A stretch of 43,949 nucleotides of DNA from positions 1-43,949 of the forward strand of contig NZ_VWPI01000099.1 in the NCBI RefSeq assembly GCF_015155755.1, in the 5' to 3' direction. Below the pieces are notes generated by a model. It was not told where the DNA came from. It was given only the letters and a program-made list of their open reading frames with translations, and did no database searches. This stretch comes from Komagataeibacter sp. FXV3. GTDB lineage: Bacteria > Pseudomonadota > Alphaproteobacteria > Acetobacterales > Acetobacteraceae. The first letter of the stretch is position 1, and each line of letters opens with the position of its first letter. Both the position numbers and the translations under genes were made by a program. Below are positions 8,913 to 18,301 of this stretch, piece after piece.

Positions 8913-10115
8913 ATGACTGACCAGCCTGATCCCAAATCCTTTCGTCCCGCCACCCGCCTGATCAACGCGGGCCTTGAGCGCACGCCCTATGGCGAAACCA
9001 GCGAGGCGATGTTCCTGACCTCCGGCTTTGTCTATGACAGCGCGGAACAGGCCGAAGGTACCTTTACGGGCGATGTCTCGCATTACCAGTATTCGCGCTT
9101 TGGCAACCCGACCACGTCCAACCTTGAACGCCGCCTGTGTGACCTTGAAGGGGCGGAAGCCTGCGTCCTGACGGCAACGGGCATGGGCGCGGTCTCATCC
9201 GCCCTGCTGGCGCAGGTGCGGGCGGGCGACCGGGTCGTGGCGTCGCGCGCGCTATTCGGGTCGTGCCACTGGATCGTGGCCGAACTGCTGCCGCGCTACG
9301 GTGTGGAAACCATATTCGTTGATGGTGGCGACATGGCGGCATGGAAGGATGCGCTGAGCAAGCCCACGCGCGCCGTGCTGCTGGAAAGCCCGTCCAACCC
9401 GATGCTGGATGTGCTGGATATCCGCATGATCTGCGATCTGGCGCACAAGGCCGGGGCGACGGTTGTGGTGGATAACGTGTTCGCAACCCCGCTGTACCAG
9501 AAGCCGCTGGAACTGGGGGCCGACGTGGTGGTGTATTCGTGCACCAAGCATATCGACGGACAGGGCCGCGTACTGGGTGGCGCGGTGCTGGGCAATGCCA
9601 AATGGATTGACGAGGTCCTGCGCCCCTTCACCCGCAATACCGGCAACAGCCTGTCCCCCTTCAACGCCTGGGTCATGCTGAAAAGCATCGAAACGCTGGG
9701 CCTGCGCGTGAACGCCATGACGCAGAATGCCGCAAAGGTGGCGGACTTCCTGGCGGAAGCACCCGGCATCGCCCGGGTCTTCTACCCCGGCCGCAAGGAC
9801 CACCCGCAGTACGAACTGGCGAAAAAACAGATGTCCGCGGGTTCCACGCTGGTGGCGTTTGAGGTCGAGGGTGGCAAGGAAGGGGCGTTCGCCTTCATGA
9901 ACGCGCTGCGCCTGATCTCGATTTCAAACAATCTTGGCGATGCGCGATCCCTTGTCACGCATCCGGCCACGACCACCCACATGAAGCTGGCGCCCGAAGA
10001 ACGTGCCCGCCTTGGCATTACCGACGGGGCGATCCGCTTTTCCGTCGGACTGGAAGATGCCGACGACCTGATTGACGACCTCAAGCGCGGCATCGCGGCG
10101 CTGGCCAACCGGTAA
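8913..10115 (+). CDS. metZ: O-succinylhomoserine sulfhydrylase (MetZ)
   Basis: 400-aa PLP enzyme that makes homocysteine from O-succinylhomoserine and sulfide in methionine synthesis. Cys/Met-metabolism PLP features are clear: YSRFGNPTTSNLE, the cofactor-binding ATGMGAVSS, DNVFATP, and the Schiff-base lysine K212 in SCTKHIDGQGR, the MetZ form of this motif. The ATG at 8913 is preferred; an in-frame ATG at 8835 would add 26 residues with no family resemblance. It sits behind the SAM-II riboswitch and 18 bp before apaG, a pairing often seen in alphaproteobacteria. Confidence 0.95.
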   Translation: MTDQPDPKSFRPATRLINAGLERTPYGETSEAMFLTSGFVYDSAEQAEGTFTGDVSHYQYSRFGNPTTSNLERRLCDLEGAEACVLTATGMGAVSSALLAQVRAGDRVVASRALFGSCHWIVAELLPRYGVETIFVDGGDMAAWKDALSKPTRAVLLESPSNPMLDVLDIRMICDLAHKAGATVVVDNVFATPLYQKPLELGADVVVYSCTKHIDGQGRVLGGAVLGNAKWIDEVLRPFTRNTGNSLSPFNAWVMLKSIETLGLRVNAMTQNAAKVADFLAEAPGIARVFYPGRKDHPQYELAKKQMSAGSTLVAFEVEGGKEGAFAFMNALRLISISNNLGDARSLVTHPATTTHMKLAPEERARLGITDGAIRFSVGLEDADDLIDDLKRGIAALANR

Positions 10116-10133
10116 GCAAGGAGCAGTCCCGTC

Positions 10134-10610
10134 ATGAGCAAGAACAGGCCTTTCCCTCCCCCCGGTGGGGAAGGAGCGGAGTCCCCGCTGGGCGAGACAA
10201 TGGACAATACCCCCTGTTTCGAGGCGACGACCGATAACGTGCGCGTGGTTGTCCAGACCTTCTGGCTGGATGACCAGTCGGAACCGGACGAACACCGTTA
10301 TGTATGGGCGTACCGGATCCGGATCGAAAACCACGGCACGGAACAGATCCAGCTGCTGCGCCGCAGCTGGCGCATCGTGGACGGGAAGGGACGGATCGAC
10401 CGGGTGGAAGGCGACGGCGTGGTGGGGGAACAGCCCCTTATCGACGCCGCCGCCAGTTTCGAATACATGTCCGGGGCCGCCCTTGAAACGCCAACCGGCT
10501 TCATGGGGGGCATGTACCACATGATCCGCCCCGCCAGCCGGCAGCATTTCGATGTCAGCATTCCCGTATTCAGCCTGGACAGCCCGCATCACCCGACCGT
10601 CCTCCACTGA
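10134..10610 (+). CDS. apaG: ApaG domain protein
   Basis: 158 aa as drawn; the ApaG beta-sandwich spans about residues 30-155. Family features are VVVQTFWLDDQS, YRIRIENHG, LLRRSWRIVDGKG, VVGEQPLI and MGGMYHM. ApaG is linked to Co2+/Mg2+ homeostasis, but its biochemical role is not settled. The start at 10134 has AAGGAG upstream, though spaced about 11 bases. Family length is about 125-135 aa, so the in-frame ATG at 10200 (136 aa) is a serious alternative, and the first 22 residues come from low-complexity GC-rich sequence. Probably cotranscribed with metZ. Confidence 0.9.
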   Translation: MSKNRPFPPPGGEGAESPLGETMDNTPCFEATTDNVRVVVQTFWLDDQSEPDEHRYVWAYRIRIENHGTEQIQLLRRSWRIVDGKGRIDRVEGDGVVGEQPLIDAAASFEYMSGAALETPTGFMGGMYHMIRPASRQHFDVSIPVFSLDSPHHPTVLH

Positions 10611-10624
10611 ATTTTCCCTCTGCG

Positions 10625-10645
10625 GCGTGTCCGTGCCGGACACGC
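10625..10645 (+). terminator. Perfect hairpin between apaG and folE
   Basis: GCGTGTCC (10625-10632) pairs with GGACACGC (10638-10645) around a 5-base loop, 14 bases after the apaG stop. No T-run follows, so it may be a pause or an RNA-stabilising stem rather than a classical intrinsic terminator. Confidence 0.5.
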
Positions 10646-10667
10646 CCATGCAACAAGAACCAACAGC

Positions 10668-11273
10668 ATGACTCCCATCGATTCCCGCCCCTCCCGCACG
10701 GAAGCAGAGGAGGCCGTCCGCACCCTGCTGCGCTGGGCGGGTGAAGATCCCGACCGCGAGGGACTGCGTGATACGCCCCAGCGCGTCATAAAATCCTATG
10801 ACGAATTCTTCTGCGGCTATGCGGAAGATCCGGTCGACCTGCTGCGCCGTACCTTTTCCGAAGTCGATGATTATGACGAGATGGTGCTGCTGCGCGATAT
10901 CCGCGTGGAAAGCCATTGCGAACACCATATGGTGCCCATCATCGGTGTGGCCCACGTGGCCTACCTGCCGCGCAAGCGGGTGGTGGGAATTTCCAAGCTG
11001 GCCCGCGTGGTGGACGCCTATGCCAGGCGTTTCCAGATCCAGGAACGGCTGACGGCCCAGATCGCCAATACCATAAACGAGGAGCTGCAGCCCTATGGCG
11101 TGGGTGTTGTGATCGAGGCATCGCACCAGTGCATGACCACGCGCGGCGTGCATCGTCCCGGGGTGTCGATGGTCACCAGCCGCATGCTGGGCACCTTCCG
11201 CACCAATTCGGATACGCGGCGCGAATTCCTGTCGATACTCAACCGTCCGGCCATGAACAGCAGCGGTATCTGA
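10668..11273 (+). CDS. folE: GTP cyclohydrolase I
   Basis: 201-aa cytosolic enzyme converting GTP to 7,8-dihydroneopterin triphosphate, the first step of folate synthesis. Zinc ligands are visible: C84 and H87 in [10 protein letters not shown], and C155 in HQCMTTRG. The active-site GVHRPG follows. The length is normal for the homodecameric FolE family. The N-terminus ([20 protein letters not shown]) is the typical first helix pair. It ends 12 bases before a palindromic repeat that probably terminates it. Confidence 0.97.
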   Translation: MTPIDSRPSRTEAEEAVRTLLRWAGEDPDREGLRDTPQRVIKSYDEFFCGYAEDPVDLLRRTFSEVDDYDEMVLLRDIRVESHCEHHMVPIIGVAHVAYLPRKRVVGISKLARVVDAYARRFQIQERLTAQIANTINEELQPYGVGVVIEASHQCMTTRGVHRPGVSMVTSRMLGTFRTNSDTRREFLSILNRPAMNSSGI

Positions 11274-11285
11274 CTGATAAAAAAT

Positions 11286-11330
11286 AAAAGTTTTTGGGTG
11301 CCGCCTTTTTTCAAAAAGGCGGCATTCTTC
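11286..11330. repeat. Dispersed palindromic element, copy A (probable bidirectional terminator)
   Basis: Begins AAAAGTTTTTGGGTGCCGCC. A perfect 11-bp stem GCCGCCTTTTT (11300-11310) pairs with AAAAAGGCGGC (11313-11323). It lies between the convergent folE and DJ-1/PfpI genes. Related copies are at 16305, 34623 and 40673. The GC stem with T-runs on both strands suits termination in both directions. Confidence 0.85.
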
Positions 11331-11348
11331 TGTATCAATTACAAAACG

Positions 11349-11924
11349 CTATAGGGTGACTTTTGCCCCCAGCACGGCAATGAACTGCGCAAGCCATGCC
11401 GGGTGGGCGGGCCATGCAGGCGCCGTGACCAGCTTCCCATCGGTAATCGCGGCATCCAGCGCGATATCGGCATAGATGCCATCCGCCAGTTCCACTTCCG
11501 GGCGGCAGGCGGGATAGGCTGAAACCTTCCGTCCCGCAATGATACGCGCTGCGGCCAGAAGCTGGCCTGCGTGGCAGATCGCGGCGATCGGCCGGTCGGC
11601 AAAGGCGCGGACCAGTTCGATCACCCGCGCGTCCAGCCGCAAATATTCCGGCGCCCGCCCACCAGGCAGGACAAGGCCCGCGTAATCAGCGTGGCTGATG
11701 TCATCAAACGTCGCATTCAGCGCAAAACGGTGGCCCGGCTTTTCGCTATAGGTCTGGGCACCTTCAAAATCATGGATGGCGGTCAGGACATGCTCGCCCT
11801 TCTTACGGCCCGGGCAGACCGCATCCACGCGATAGCCCAGCATGGTCAGGGCCTGATAGGGCACCATAACCTCATAATCCTCGACATAATCGCCAGCCAG
11901 CAGCAGCAGCCTTGGTGCGCTCAT
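11349..11924 (-). CDS. DJ-1/PfpI family protein
   Basis: 191 aa of the DJ-1/PfpI/class I glutamine amidotransferase-like fold. The nucleophile-elbow cysteine lies in AAICHAGQ (about residue 117), with [13 protein letters not shown] before it. Members act as deglycases, glyoxalases, proteases or chaperones in stress defence; the sequence does not decide which. GGAAG lies just upstream of the ATG. It is convergent with folE and follows moaB 32 bases downstream on the same strand. Confidence 0.9.
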   Translation of the reverse strand: MSAPRLLLLAGDYVEDYEVMVPYQALTMLGYRVDAVCPGRKKGEHVLTAIHDFEGAQTYSEKPGHRFALNATFDDISHADYAGLVLPGGRAPEYLRLDARVIELVRAFADRPIAAICHAGQLLAAARIIAGRKVSAYPACRPEVELADGIYADIALDAAITDGKLVTAPAWPAHPAWLAQFIAVLGAKVTL

Positions 11925-11956
11925 TATCCGCTTCCTTCCCGTTTCCCGTTATCCGG

Positions 11957-12511
11957 TCAGTCGTGATGGTCTTCCTGGGACAGGTGTTCACGCAGCCGGG
12001 GCATGAGTTCGACAAAATTGCAGGGCACATGCCGACTGTCGAGCTGCCAGACCAGTATGTCGTCCCACCCGTCCTTCACCGCGCCCGATGATCCGGGCAG
12101 TGCGAACAGATAGGTCCCGTTCGCAACCCCGGCCAGTGCGCGTGACTGGATCGTGGACGTACCGATTTTCTGGTAGGACAGCATGCGGAACAGTTCCCCG
12201 AAACCTTCGATCCGTTTTTCGATCACTTTATCGAAAGCCTCTGGCGTGACATCGCGGCCTGTCACCCCCGTGCCGCCCGTCGAAATGACGACATCCACCT
12301 GCGGGTCCGCCACCCATCCCGACAGGGTGGTGGCAAGGCGCCCGACATCATCGGGCACGATGGCGCGCGCGGCCACGACATGGCCTGCTGCGGTGATGCG
12401 CGCGGCCAGTATATCACCGGATCTGTCCGTTTCCGGCGTGCGGGTGTCGGATACCGTCAGCACCGCGATGCGGACAGGCAGGAAGGTTTTTTTCATATCA
12501 AGTCGCGACAT
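11957..12511 (-). CDS. moaB: Molybdenum cofactor biosynthesis protein B (MoaB/Mog-like)
   Basis: 184 aa of the MoaB/Mog fold, which adenylylates molybdopterin ahead of metal insertion. Family motifs are [18 protein letters not shown] at the N-terminus, the substrate-binding [16 protein letters not shown], and [16 protein letters not shown]. The ATG at 12511 is chosen because the family alignment begins about 10 residues later; the open frame running further upstream (to 12646) is not MoaB-like. It shares a 262-bp AT-rich intergenic region with the divergent OprB porin. Confidence 0.92.
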   Translation of the reverse strand: MSRLDMKKTFLPVRIAVLTVSDTRTPETDRSGDILAARITAAGHVVAARAIVPDDVGRLATTLSGWVADPQVDVVISTGGTGVTGRDVTPEAFDKVIEKRIEGFGELFRMLSYQKIGTSTIQSRALAGVANGTYLFALPGSSGAVKDGWDDILVWQLDSRHVPCNFVELMPRLREHLSQEDHHD

Positions 12512-12632
12512 GGGACCATGTTCACCATTCCCGCGCCATGTCGTCAACGGGCATCGCGGCAGGGGTATGCGCCACCATTCCGACAGGGAAATAATGAGTA
12601 ATATGTGAGAACAAACACAAAGTTCTGATGTA

Positions 12633-12649
12633 TTTGTGCATTGCACAAA
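12633..12649. promoter_or_regulatory. 17-bp perfect palindrome, operator-like
   Basis: TTTGTGCATTGCACAAA is a perfect palindrome centred on 12641, in the AT-rich region between the divergent moaB and OprB genes. It looks like a binding site for a dimeric regulator; its position 125 bases before the porin ATG suits control of that gene. The regulator cannot be named from this window. Confidence 0.55.
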
Positions 12650-12773
12650 AAAACATATGCATGAATAGTAACATTCTATATAAATCTATTGATATAACAA
12701 AAAAAAATCCTTTACCGTTATTTTACAAAACATTAGTTTTTACATAATTCCCCTGCCAAGGTTTATATTCGGC

Positions 12774-14252
12774 ATGAAATATGCTATCGATACGCGGATG
12801 ACCAGAACGTTCCTCCGATTTTTTATACCGCTATCCCTGCTTCTTCTTGCGTTTTTCACCCAGAGTGAGACCGCATCGGCACAGGCCATTCCCGGCGAGG
12901 GGCAGGGTGTCATCGGCTCCCAGCCCAGCCTGAACGTCAATTCACGACGTAATGTGCCTGTGAACGATCCGGGATCGTTTTTCAGCGCGCCCTACGGAAA
13001 CCAGCATTTTTTCGGGGACTGGGCCGGACTTCAGCCCTTCCTGCTGAAACACGGCGTGCATATCGAAGCCGACGTGCATGAAGAACTGGCAGGCAACTTC
13101 CGCGGCGGCGCCAAGCAGGGCGTGACCGATGCGGGGCAGGTCGGCGTGGAAATCGACATCGACTGGCACAAGCTGGCCGGTGCACCGAAGAATTTCTGGA
13201 CACATACCATGATCGTGAACGGTCATGGCCGTAATGACAGTACGGACTACATTCACGATTCCCTTGCTGGCGTGCAGCAGATCTACGGTGCCCGTGGTAA
13301 CGTGGTTGCCCATCTGGTGTACATGTATGCCGAACAGTCCCTGTTCCATAACCGGCTGGATATCAGCGCGGGCTGGATTCCGGTGGGCAGCTTCTTTGCC
13401 GCATCCCCGCTGTTCTGTGACTTCATGAACGTGTCGATATGCGGTAACCCCGCGCCGGGTAAATATGTGCCGGGCGGACGTGACTGGCCTTCAGGCAACC
13501 TGGGTGTCGTGGCCCGCGTCATGCCGACCGTCGATACCTACATCATGGCCAGTATGTTCGCCGTATCGCCGCATTCCTATAATGGTGGCATTTCGGGCTG
13601 GTCATGGGCACAGAGTGGCCTTGGCAAATTCTCCACCCCGGTGGAATTCGGCTGGCTGCCGGAATTCGGCCCCCACCACCTGGCCGGTCACTACAAGGCA
13701 GGCTACGGCTACGACAATTCCCAGTACAGCGACCTGTATCAGGACATCAACGGCAATTCCGCCGTGTTGACCGGCCGGCCGTTCCGCAAGCAGTCGGGCG
13801 TCAGTACCGCATGGTTCCAGGCGGACCAGATGTTCATGCGCAATGGCGCGGGTCCGACCAACGGCCTGATCGCGCTTGCGGGCTTCATGTATACGTCGGG
13901 CAAGGTCTCGGCGATGAAGTACCATGCATGGGCAGGCATGGTGGAAACCGGCGCGCGATGGGGCCGTCCGCTCGATACGGTGGGTGCGATGTTCCATTAT
14001 TTCGAAATGAGCCGCGCATCCGTCCTGCAGCAGGAATCCTCGGTGCTGGCGGGCACGCCGTTCCTGACCAACCAGTGGGGCAAGGCATGGGGCATCCAGA
14101 CGCATGAGGATGTGTACGAAGTATTCTACAACATCCATACCGCACGTGGCATGAGCTTCCAGCCGGACTTCCAGTATATCAACCGCCCTGGCGGCACCAC
14201 GACCTATCATGATGCGGCGGTGATGGGCCTGCAGTTCAACTGCATCCTGTAA
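12774..14252 (+). CDS. oprB: OprB-type carbohydrate-selective porin
   Basis: 492-aa outer-membrane porin for sugar uptake. A signal peptide (hydrophobic FFIPLSLLLLAFF, likely cut after ASAQA near residue 37) leads to a mature OprB barrel. Features are FGDWAGLQPFLLKHGVHIE at the start, many alternating aromatic strands, and the C-terminal VMGLQFNCIL. The ATG at 12774 is used; an in-frame ATG at 12798 also gives a full signal peptide, and neither has a strong ribosome site. Acetic acid bacteria keep several such porins to feed periplasmic dehydrogenases. A palindrome at 12633 may control it. Confidence 0.92.
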   Translation: MKYAIDTRMTRTFLRFFIPLSLLLLAFFTQSETASAQAIPGEGQGVIGSQPSLNVNSRRNVPVNDPGSFFSAPYGNQHFFGDWAGLQPFLLKHGVHIEADVHEELAGNFRGGAKQGVTDAGQVGVEIDIDWHKLAGAPKNFWTHTMIVNGHGRNDSTDYIHDSLAGVQQIYGARGNVVAHLVYMYAEQSLFHNRLDISAGWIPVGSFFAASPLFCDFMNVSICGNPAPGKYVPGGRDWPSGNLGVVARVMPTVDTYIMASMFAVSPHSYNGGISGWSWAQSGLGKFSTPVEFGWLPEFGPHHLAGHYKAGYGYDNSQYSDLYQDINGNSAVLTGRPFRKQSGVSTAWFQADQMFMRNGAGPTNGLIALAGFMYTSGKVSAMKYHAWAGMVETGARWGRPLDTVGAMFHYFEMSRASVLQQESSVLAGTPFLTNQWGKAWGIQTHEDVYEVFYNIHTARGMSFQPDFQYINRPGGTTTYHDAAVMGLQFNCIL

Positions 14253-14297
14253 CGCACCCTTCATCAAGGGGATTTCCCACGGTATGGGAGGCGGATC

Positions 14298-15281
14298 ATG
14301 ACCGATCCAGCCTTCCTTTACCGACAGGCCCATGCGGCGCTGGTCGATTATCGCCTGCCGGACGCGCGGGCGACGCTGCTTTCCATTTCAGAAAATGTCA
14401 TTTTCCGAATCGATGCGGGCGATGGGCGACGTTATGCGCTGCGCCTGCACCGGCCCGGCTACCACAGCGCGCCCGAAATTCGCAGCGAACTGGCATGGCT
14501 TGATGCCCTTCATGCGACGGGACTGGAAGTGCCCCTGCCCATCCCTGCCCATGACGGCATGCCCCTGCGCACCGTGCGGTGTGATGATGGCATAACACGC
14601 CATGCGGTCCTGTTTGCATGGATGGATGGCACCGAACCCACACCGGACATCGATCCCGCAGCCTTTGACCGGCTGGGCCGCATCACCGCACGCCTGCATG
14701 ACCACAGCCGCCACTGGACACGCCCCGACGGGTTTATCCGCAAGGTCTGGACACCCGACACCATGACTGGTCCCCATGCCCTGTGGGGACGCTGGGAAAC
14801 GGTACCGGGCCTGACCGCACCTGTGCGCAGCCTGATTGCGGACTGCGTGCGGCAGGTTGATGCGCAACTGGCCAATTACGGCACGCAACCCCACCGATTC
14901 GGACTGATCCATGCCGACCTGCGGCTGGCCAATCTGCTGGTCAGCGGAACGCATACACGCCTGATCGACTTTGATGACTGCGGCATAAGCTGGTTCATGC
15001 AGGATCTTGCTGCGGCACTGAGTTTCCATGAAGACCACCCGCATGTGTCCCGCTGGGTCGATCACTGGCTGCGCGGCTACAGCACAGTCGGCGCTGTCAC
15101 GCGGGCGGATCTGGACATTCTGCCCGCCCTGGTCATCCAGCGCCGTATCCAGTTGCTGGCATGGACCGGCACACATCACGATACGCAGCAGGTCCGCTGC
15201 CTGGGGCCCGACTGGACTGACCGCACGCTGGGATTATGCCATGCGTGGATACGGGGGCGACTGCTGCACGATATCGGCTGA
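14298..15281 (+). CDS. APH-fold phosphotransferase (homoserine kinase type II-like)
   Basis: 327-aa kinase of the aminoglycoside phosphotransferase/choline kinase fold. The catalytic loop is HADLRLANLL (H205, D207) and the metal-binding motif is IDFDDC (about D224). The N-lobe has RYALRLHRPGYH in place of the usual lysine strand. Such proteins phosphorylate small hydroxylated substrates (homoserine, amines, sugars); the substrate is not evident, and no threonine-pathway gene is adjacent. The ATG has GGGAGG upstream. It follows the porin by 45 bp and may be cotranscribed. Confidence 0.85.
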   Translation: MTDPAFLYRQAHAALVDYRLPDARATLLSISENVIFRIDAGDGRRYALRLHRPGYHSAPEIRSELAWLDALHATGLEVPLPIPAHDGMPLRTVRCDDGITRHAVLFAWMDGTEPTPDIDPAAFDRLGRITARLHDHSRHWTRPDGFIRKVWTPDTMTGPHALWGRWETVPGLTAPVRSLIADCVRQVDAQLANYGTQPHRFGLIHADLRLANLLVSGTHTRLIDFDDCGISWFMQDLAAALSFHEDHPHVSRWVDHWLRGYSTVGAVTRADLDILPALVIQRRIQLLAWTGTHHDTQQVRCLGPDWTDRTLGLCHAWIRGRLLHDIG

Positions 15282-15340
15282 AATTGGCGGGAACGGGGGA
15301 TAATTAGATATTTTTTTAATTCATCTTTGCGATGAACGCG

Positions 15341-15376
15341 CCCACATTACTTTTTAGACACTTTTGTAATGTTGGG
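15341..15376. promoter_or_regulatory. Imperfect inverted repeat in AT-rich gap
   Basis: CCCACATTAC (15341-15350) faces GTAATGTTGGG (15366-15376), a 10-bp stem with one bulged T, about 60 bases after the phosphotransferase gene. It could end that transcript or be an operator for the small ORF that follows. The rest of 15282-15557 is AT-rich with no gene I can support. Confidence 0.4.
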
Positions 15377-15557
15377 ACGGAATGCCGTTGGGTTGCATGG
15401 AATCAATTAAATGTGACTTACAGAATCGCATTTGCGGCGTGGTATGTCTTTTATGCCTCATTCCTGACATGTATGAACGTTAGGTAATGTGTCGTTCGGT
15501 TAACAACCCGATTCACCGGAGCCCGTCCCGTCCTTGGCACATAACGGAAAACCAGCA

Positions 15558-15743
15558 ATGACCCCTGCAGTTGACACGATCACTTCGTCCCCGGCAGCAT
15601 CCCCTGTCGTCGCCGCCGGGCTGTCCGTAGCCACTGATGAGATCCCGACCCGGTCGCAGACCACGCGGATGATCTATTCCCGTCACCGCCGCGCCCTGCG
15701 CGATTACGCCCGCACGCTTAATATCCCGACCGACAACACCTGA
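15558..15743 (+). CDS. Small orphan ORF, 61 aa, unknown
   Basis: A short frame rich in Ser, Ala and Thr in the first half and basic in the second (MIYSRHRRALRDYARTL, probably helical). No signal peptide, no recognised family. The ATG at 15558 lacks a clear ribosome site; a TTG at 15534 with GGAG about 11 bases upstream would add eight residues. It is preceded by an AT-rich, promoter-like gap and its stop codon falls in a hairpin. Whether it is expressed is uncertain. Confidence 0.45.
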   Translation: MTPAVDTITSSPAASPVVAAGLSVATDEIPTRSQTTRMIYSRHRRALRDYARTLNIPTDNT

Positions 15744-15763
15744 TCACCTGCACCGTGTGATCA
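15741..15763 (+). terminator. Hairpin at the small ORF stop
   Basis: TGATCAC (15741-15747, starting with the stop codon) pairs with GTGATCA (15757-15763). No T-run follows on the plus strand. It lies 38 bases past the 3' end of the convergent Nudix gene and could serve either side. Confidence 0.4.
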
Positions 15764-15800
15764 GTTGATCGCACAAACAGCATACCGGCCACGATAAAAA

Positions 15801-16244
15801 TCAAACTTTGATATTATTTTGTGCCGATGTCGCCGATCTTGCCTGAAGGGCCTTCAGCGCATGGCGGGTCGGTTCAGTCAGGTCAGCAGGTAGCGCATCC
15901 AGTGCATACCACCGCGGACCTTCATGTTTCTCCGGTTCCATAAGGGTTGGCACGCCCTGCCACGACGTGACCAGATACACGGGCGAAATCCAGTGATACC
16001 CGGCATCGGCGTCCATCTGCTCCACAAGGCATAGCAGGTCACGGGCCTGAATGGTGATGCCCAGTTCCTCCGCAATTTCACGCTCCGTTCCGTGGGTCGT
16101 GGTTTCGTATGGATCCACCTTGCCCCCGGGCAGTCCCCAGCATCCGGCCTCTGGCTGTTTCAGGCGTCGCAGCAGCAGGATACGGCCCTTTTCATCTATA
16201 ATGGCTGCCCCACATCCCACGCGCGGGCCGGTTATTGCTGTCAT
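15801..16244 (-). CDS. Nudix hydrolase
   Basis: 147-aa Nudix-fold hydrolase of nucleoside diphosphate derivatives. The Nudix box is complete: GGKVDPYE, seven residues, then REIAEELGI. The N-terminus (VGCGAAIIDEKGRILLLRR) is the usual first strand. The ATG at 16244 has GGAAG upstream; the frame stays open further upstream only through a palindromic repeat, so a longer start is unlikely. It could be MutT-like, an ADP-sugar pyrophosphatase or similar. Confidence 0.9.
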   Translation of the reverse strand: MTAITGPRVGCGAAIIDEKGRILLLRRLKQPEAGCWGLPGGKVDPYETTTHGTEREIAEELGITIQARDLLCLVEQMDADAGYHWISPVYLVTSWQGVPTLMEPEKHEGPRWYALDALPADLTEPTRHALKALQARSATSAQNNIKV

Positions 16245-16304
16245 ATTTTTACGTCTTCCTATTTTAAGAAACTTCTTCAAAACAACCGGTTGATAATAAA
16301 TAAT

Positions 16305-16354
16305 AAAAGTTTTTGGGTGCCGCCTTTTTTGCAAAAAGCTTCACCAAAAACTTC
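16305..16354. repeat. Dispersed palindromic element, copy B (hybrid form)
   Basis: The left arm AAAAGTTTTTGGGTGCCGCC matches copy A, but the right arm is AAAAAGCTTCACCAAAAACTT, as in the GAAGC-type module. The outer arms still pair (AAGTTTTTGG(G)TG with CACCAAAAACTT) while the inner GC arms no longer match. It lies between the end of pdc and the start of the Nudix gene, both on the minus strand. Confidence 0.75.
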
Positions 16355-16467
16355 TTAATGATCTGCCGACTTTTAAAACAGCCTCTGAAAAATGCATCCC
16401 ATACGACAAGGGGGCACCCGAAGGCACCCCCATATCATCCCGATACGGTCATTACGGCCGTTGGTAA

Positions 16468-18162
16468 TCAGCGCGCGGCAGGCGGCCGGGCATTGGCGGT
16501 TGCAACGCGGCGACCCCACGAAATCAGATCGCTGGTGCAATCGTCACGATCGATCACGCATTCGATCAGGGTCGGACCTTCCTTATTCGCAACGGCTGCG
16601 GCAATGGCCTTTTCCATTTCAGCGCCAGTCGTGGCGCGGAAGCCCTTGCCATGACCATCTTCCGCATTGAACACGTTCATAAGCCCGGCATAATCCCAGT
16701 TCTTGACGTTATTGTACGGGCCATCATGAATCTGGACTTCGATGGTGTAACCACGGTTATTGACCAGGAAGATGATCACCGGCAGCTTCAGCCGCACCAT
16801 CTGGGCCACTTCCTGCGCCGTCAGCTGGAATGACCCGTCACCAATCATGGCAATGATCCGGCGTTCCGGCGCGGCTACGGCATAACCGAAGGTAGCGGGC
16901 ACGGACCAGCCAATGTGGCCCCACTGCATTTCCAGTTCCACACGCGCGCCATGCGGCAGCTTCATCTGCATGGCGTTGAACCAGGAATCCCCGGTCTCGG
17001 CGATGACAGACGTGTCGGATGTCAGCAGGCCCTGGATCTGGCGGGCCATTTCGGCGCGGACCAGCGGCGCCTTGGGGTCGGCTGCGACCACCGGTGCTTC
17101 GGGGGATTTGATGCGGCGGTATTCAACCAGCGTCGCATCCTTTTTCGGCTGGCCCTTCAGCCGTTCGATCAGACCCTCGATCACGTCACGCAGGTGCACG
17201 CCGTCAAACGCCTTGCCACCGGCCGCGATATGCCGTCCGTCCATCAGCGCCACGTTGTCGCCCTTGGGCCACGCGGTCCAGCCAACGGTGGAATAATCAT
17301 TGAACACCGGCGTCAGGCACAGCACGCCATCCGCCCAGTCAAAGATCTGCTGTGCGCCGGGGCTGCTGACATCCCCCCAATATGTCCCGGCATAGGCCGG
17401 ATGATCCTCGGGGAAGAAGCTTTTGGCGGCCGCCATGGAGGTCACGGCGCAACCCAGCGTATCAGCCAGGCGGATGGCCGCCTCCTCGCAACCTGCGGCA
17501 CGCAGGCGGCTGCCCACCAGCATGATCGGCTTCTTGCGCGCGGCAATGAAGCCGGCCAGTTCGTCAATCGCCAGTTTCAGCGTTTCCGGGTCGGACGGCG
17601 CATCCGCCAGGATCGCGCCAACCGGGCCGGGACGCGGGCACGGCATGGGTGCGACGTTACACGCGATTTCGATATAGGCCGGCTTTTTCTCACGCAGCGC
17701 GGTGCGGATGGCATGGTCGATCAGCACAGGCGCATCCTCCGCCGACGTGATCGAGACCGCCGCACAGGTCAGGCGTCGGGCGATTTCAAGCTGATAGCCG
17801 TAATCCGGCGTACCAATGGTATGGTGCAGGATATGCCCGCTGCCATGATCGTTGGAATTGGGCGCGCCCGAAATCAGGATGACCGGCAGGTTTTCCGCAT
17901 ATGCGCCCCCAATGGCGTTCAGCGCCGACAGCGCCCCCACGCTGAAGGTGACAACAGCGGCACCCGCCCCGTTTGCACGGGCATAGCCTTCCGCGCTGAA
18001 ACCGCAATTCAGTTCATTACAGCAATAAACCTGCCGCAGGCCGTCAATTTCAAGAAGCTGGTCAAGCAGGACAAGATTATAGTCGCCCGCGACCGCGAAA
18101 TGATCCTTGAGCCCGATCTGCGCCAGGCGTTCACCAAGGTAATGGCCAACTGTATACGTCAT
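16468..18162 (-). CDS. pdc: Pyruvate decarboxylase
   Basis: 564-aa thiamine-diphosphate enzyme converting pyruvate to acetaldehyde and CO2. Catalytic residues fall at the numbers known for the Zymomonas enzyme: D27 (AGDYN), E50 (CCNELNCG), H113 and H114 (ILHHTIG). The TPP motif runs from [11 protein letters not shown] to NNRGYTIE. The ATG at 18162 is fixed by this numbering and by AAGGAAAG upstream. Bacterial pdc is rare; in acetic acid bacteria it routes lactate-derived pyruvate to acetaldehyde and acetate. It lies 139 bp downstream of dld on the same strand. Confidence 0.96.
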   Translation of the reverse strand: MTYTVGHYLGERLAQIGLKDHFAVAGDYNLVLLDQLLEIDGLRQVYCCNELNCGFSAEGYARANGAGAAVVTFSVGALSALNAIGGAYAENLPVILISGAPNSNDHGSGHILHHTIGTPDYGYQLEIARRLTCAAVSITSAEDAPVLIDHAIRTALREKKPAYIEIACNVAPMPCPRPGPVGAILADAPSDPETLKLAIDELAGFIAARKKPIMLVGSRLRAAGCEEAAIRLADTLGCAVTSMAAAKSFFPEDHPAYAGTYWGDVSSPGAQQIFDWADGVLCLTPVFNDYSTVGWTAWPKGDNVALMDGRHIAAGGKAFDGVHLRDVIEGLIERLKGQPKKDATLVEYRRIKSPEAPVVAADPKAPLVRAEMARQIQGLLTSDTSVIAETGDSWFNAMQMKLPHGARVELEMQWGHIGWSVPATFGYAVAAPERRIIAMIGDGSFQLTAQEVAQMVRLKLPVIIFLVNNRGYTIEVQIHDGPYNNVKNWDYAGLMNVFNAEDGHGKGFRATTGAEMEKAIAAAVANKEGPTLIECVIDRDDCTSDLISWGRRVATANARPPAAR

Positions 18163-18235
18163 TGTTTCGACTTTCCTTCCCTTGTGTGGGGGCGCGCAAT
18201 ACCGCGCTCTTTCCCCATCTGGGGGGAACCACATG

Positions 18236-18257
18236 GATGGCCCGCAACCGGGCCATC
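18236..18257 (-). terminator. Strong hairpin between dld and pdc
   Basis: GATGGCCCG (18236-18244) pairs perfectly with CGGGCCATC (18249-18257) around a 4-base loop. A second small stem (CCCC/GGGG, 18213-18224) lies nearer pdc. No T-run follows on the minus strand, so partial read-through from dld into pdc is plausible. Confidence 0.45.
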
Positions 18258-18301
18258 ATGCCGAAAGGACAGCAGGGGCGGCCGCATGTGCGGCCAGCGA
18301 C

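Noticed and set aside
9924-11153. 409-codon minus-strand open frame across metZ, apaG and folE
   Set aside because: Spans three well-supported plus-strand genes and has no recognisable domain.
12512-12646. Upstream extension of moaB by 45 codons
   Set aside because: The extension is Cys/Trp/Pro-rich, not MoaB-like, and runs through the AT-rich promoter region and close to the palindrome at 12633.
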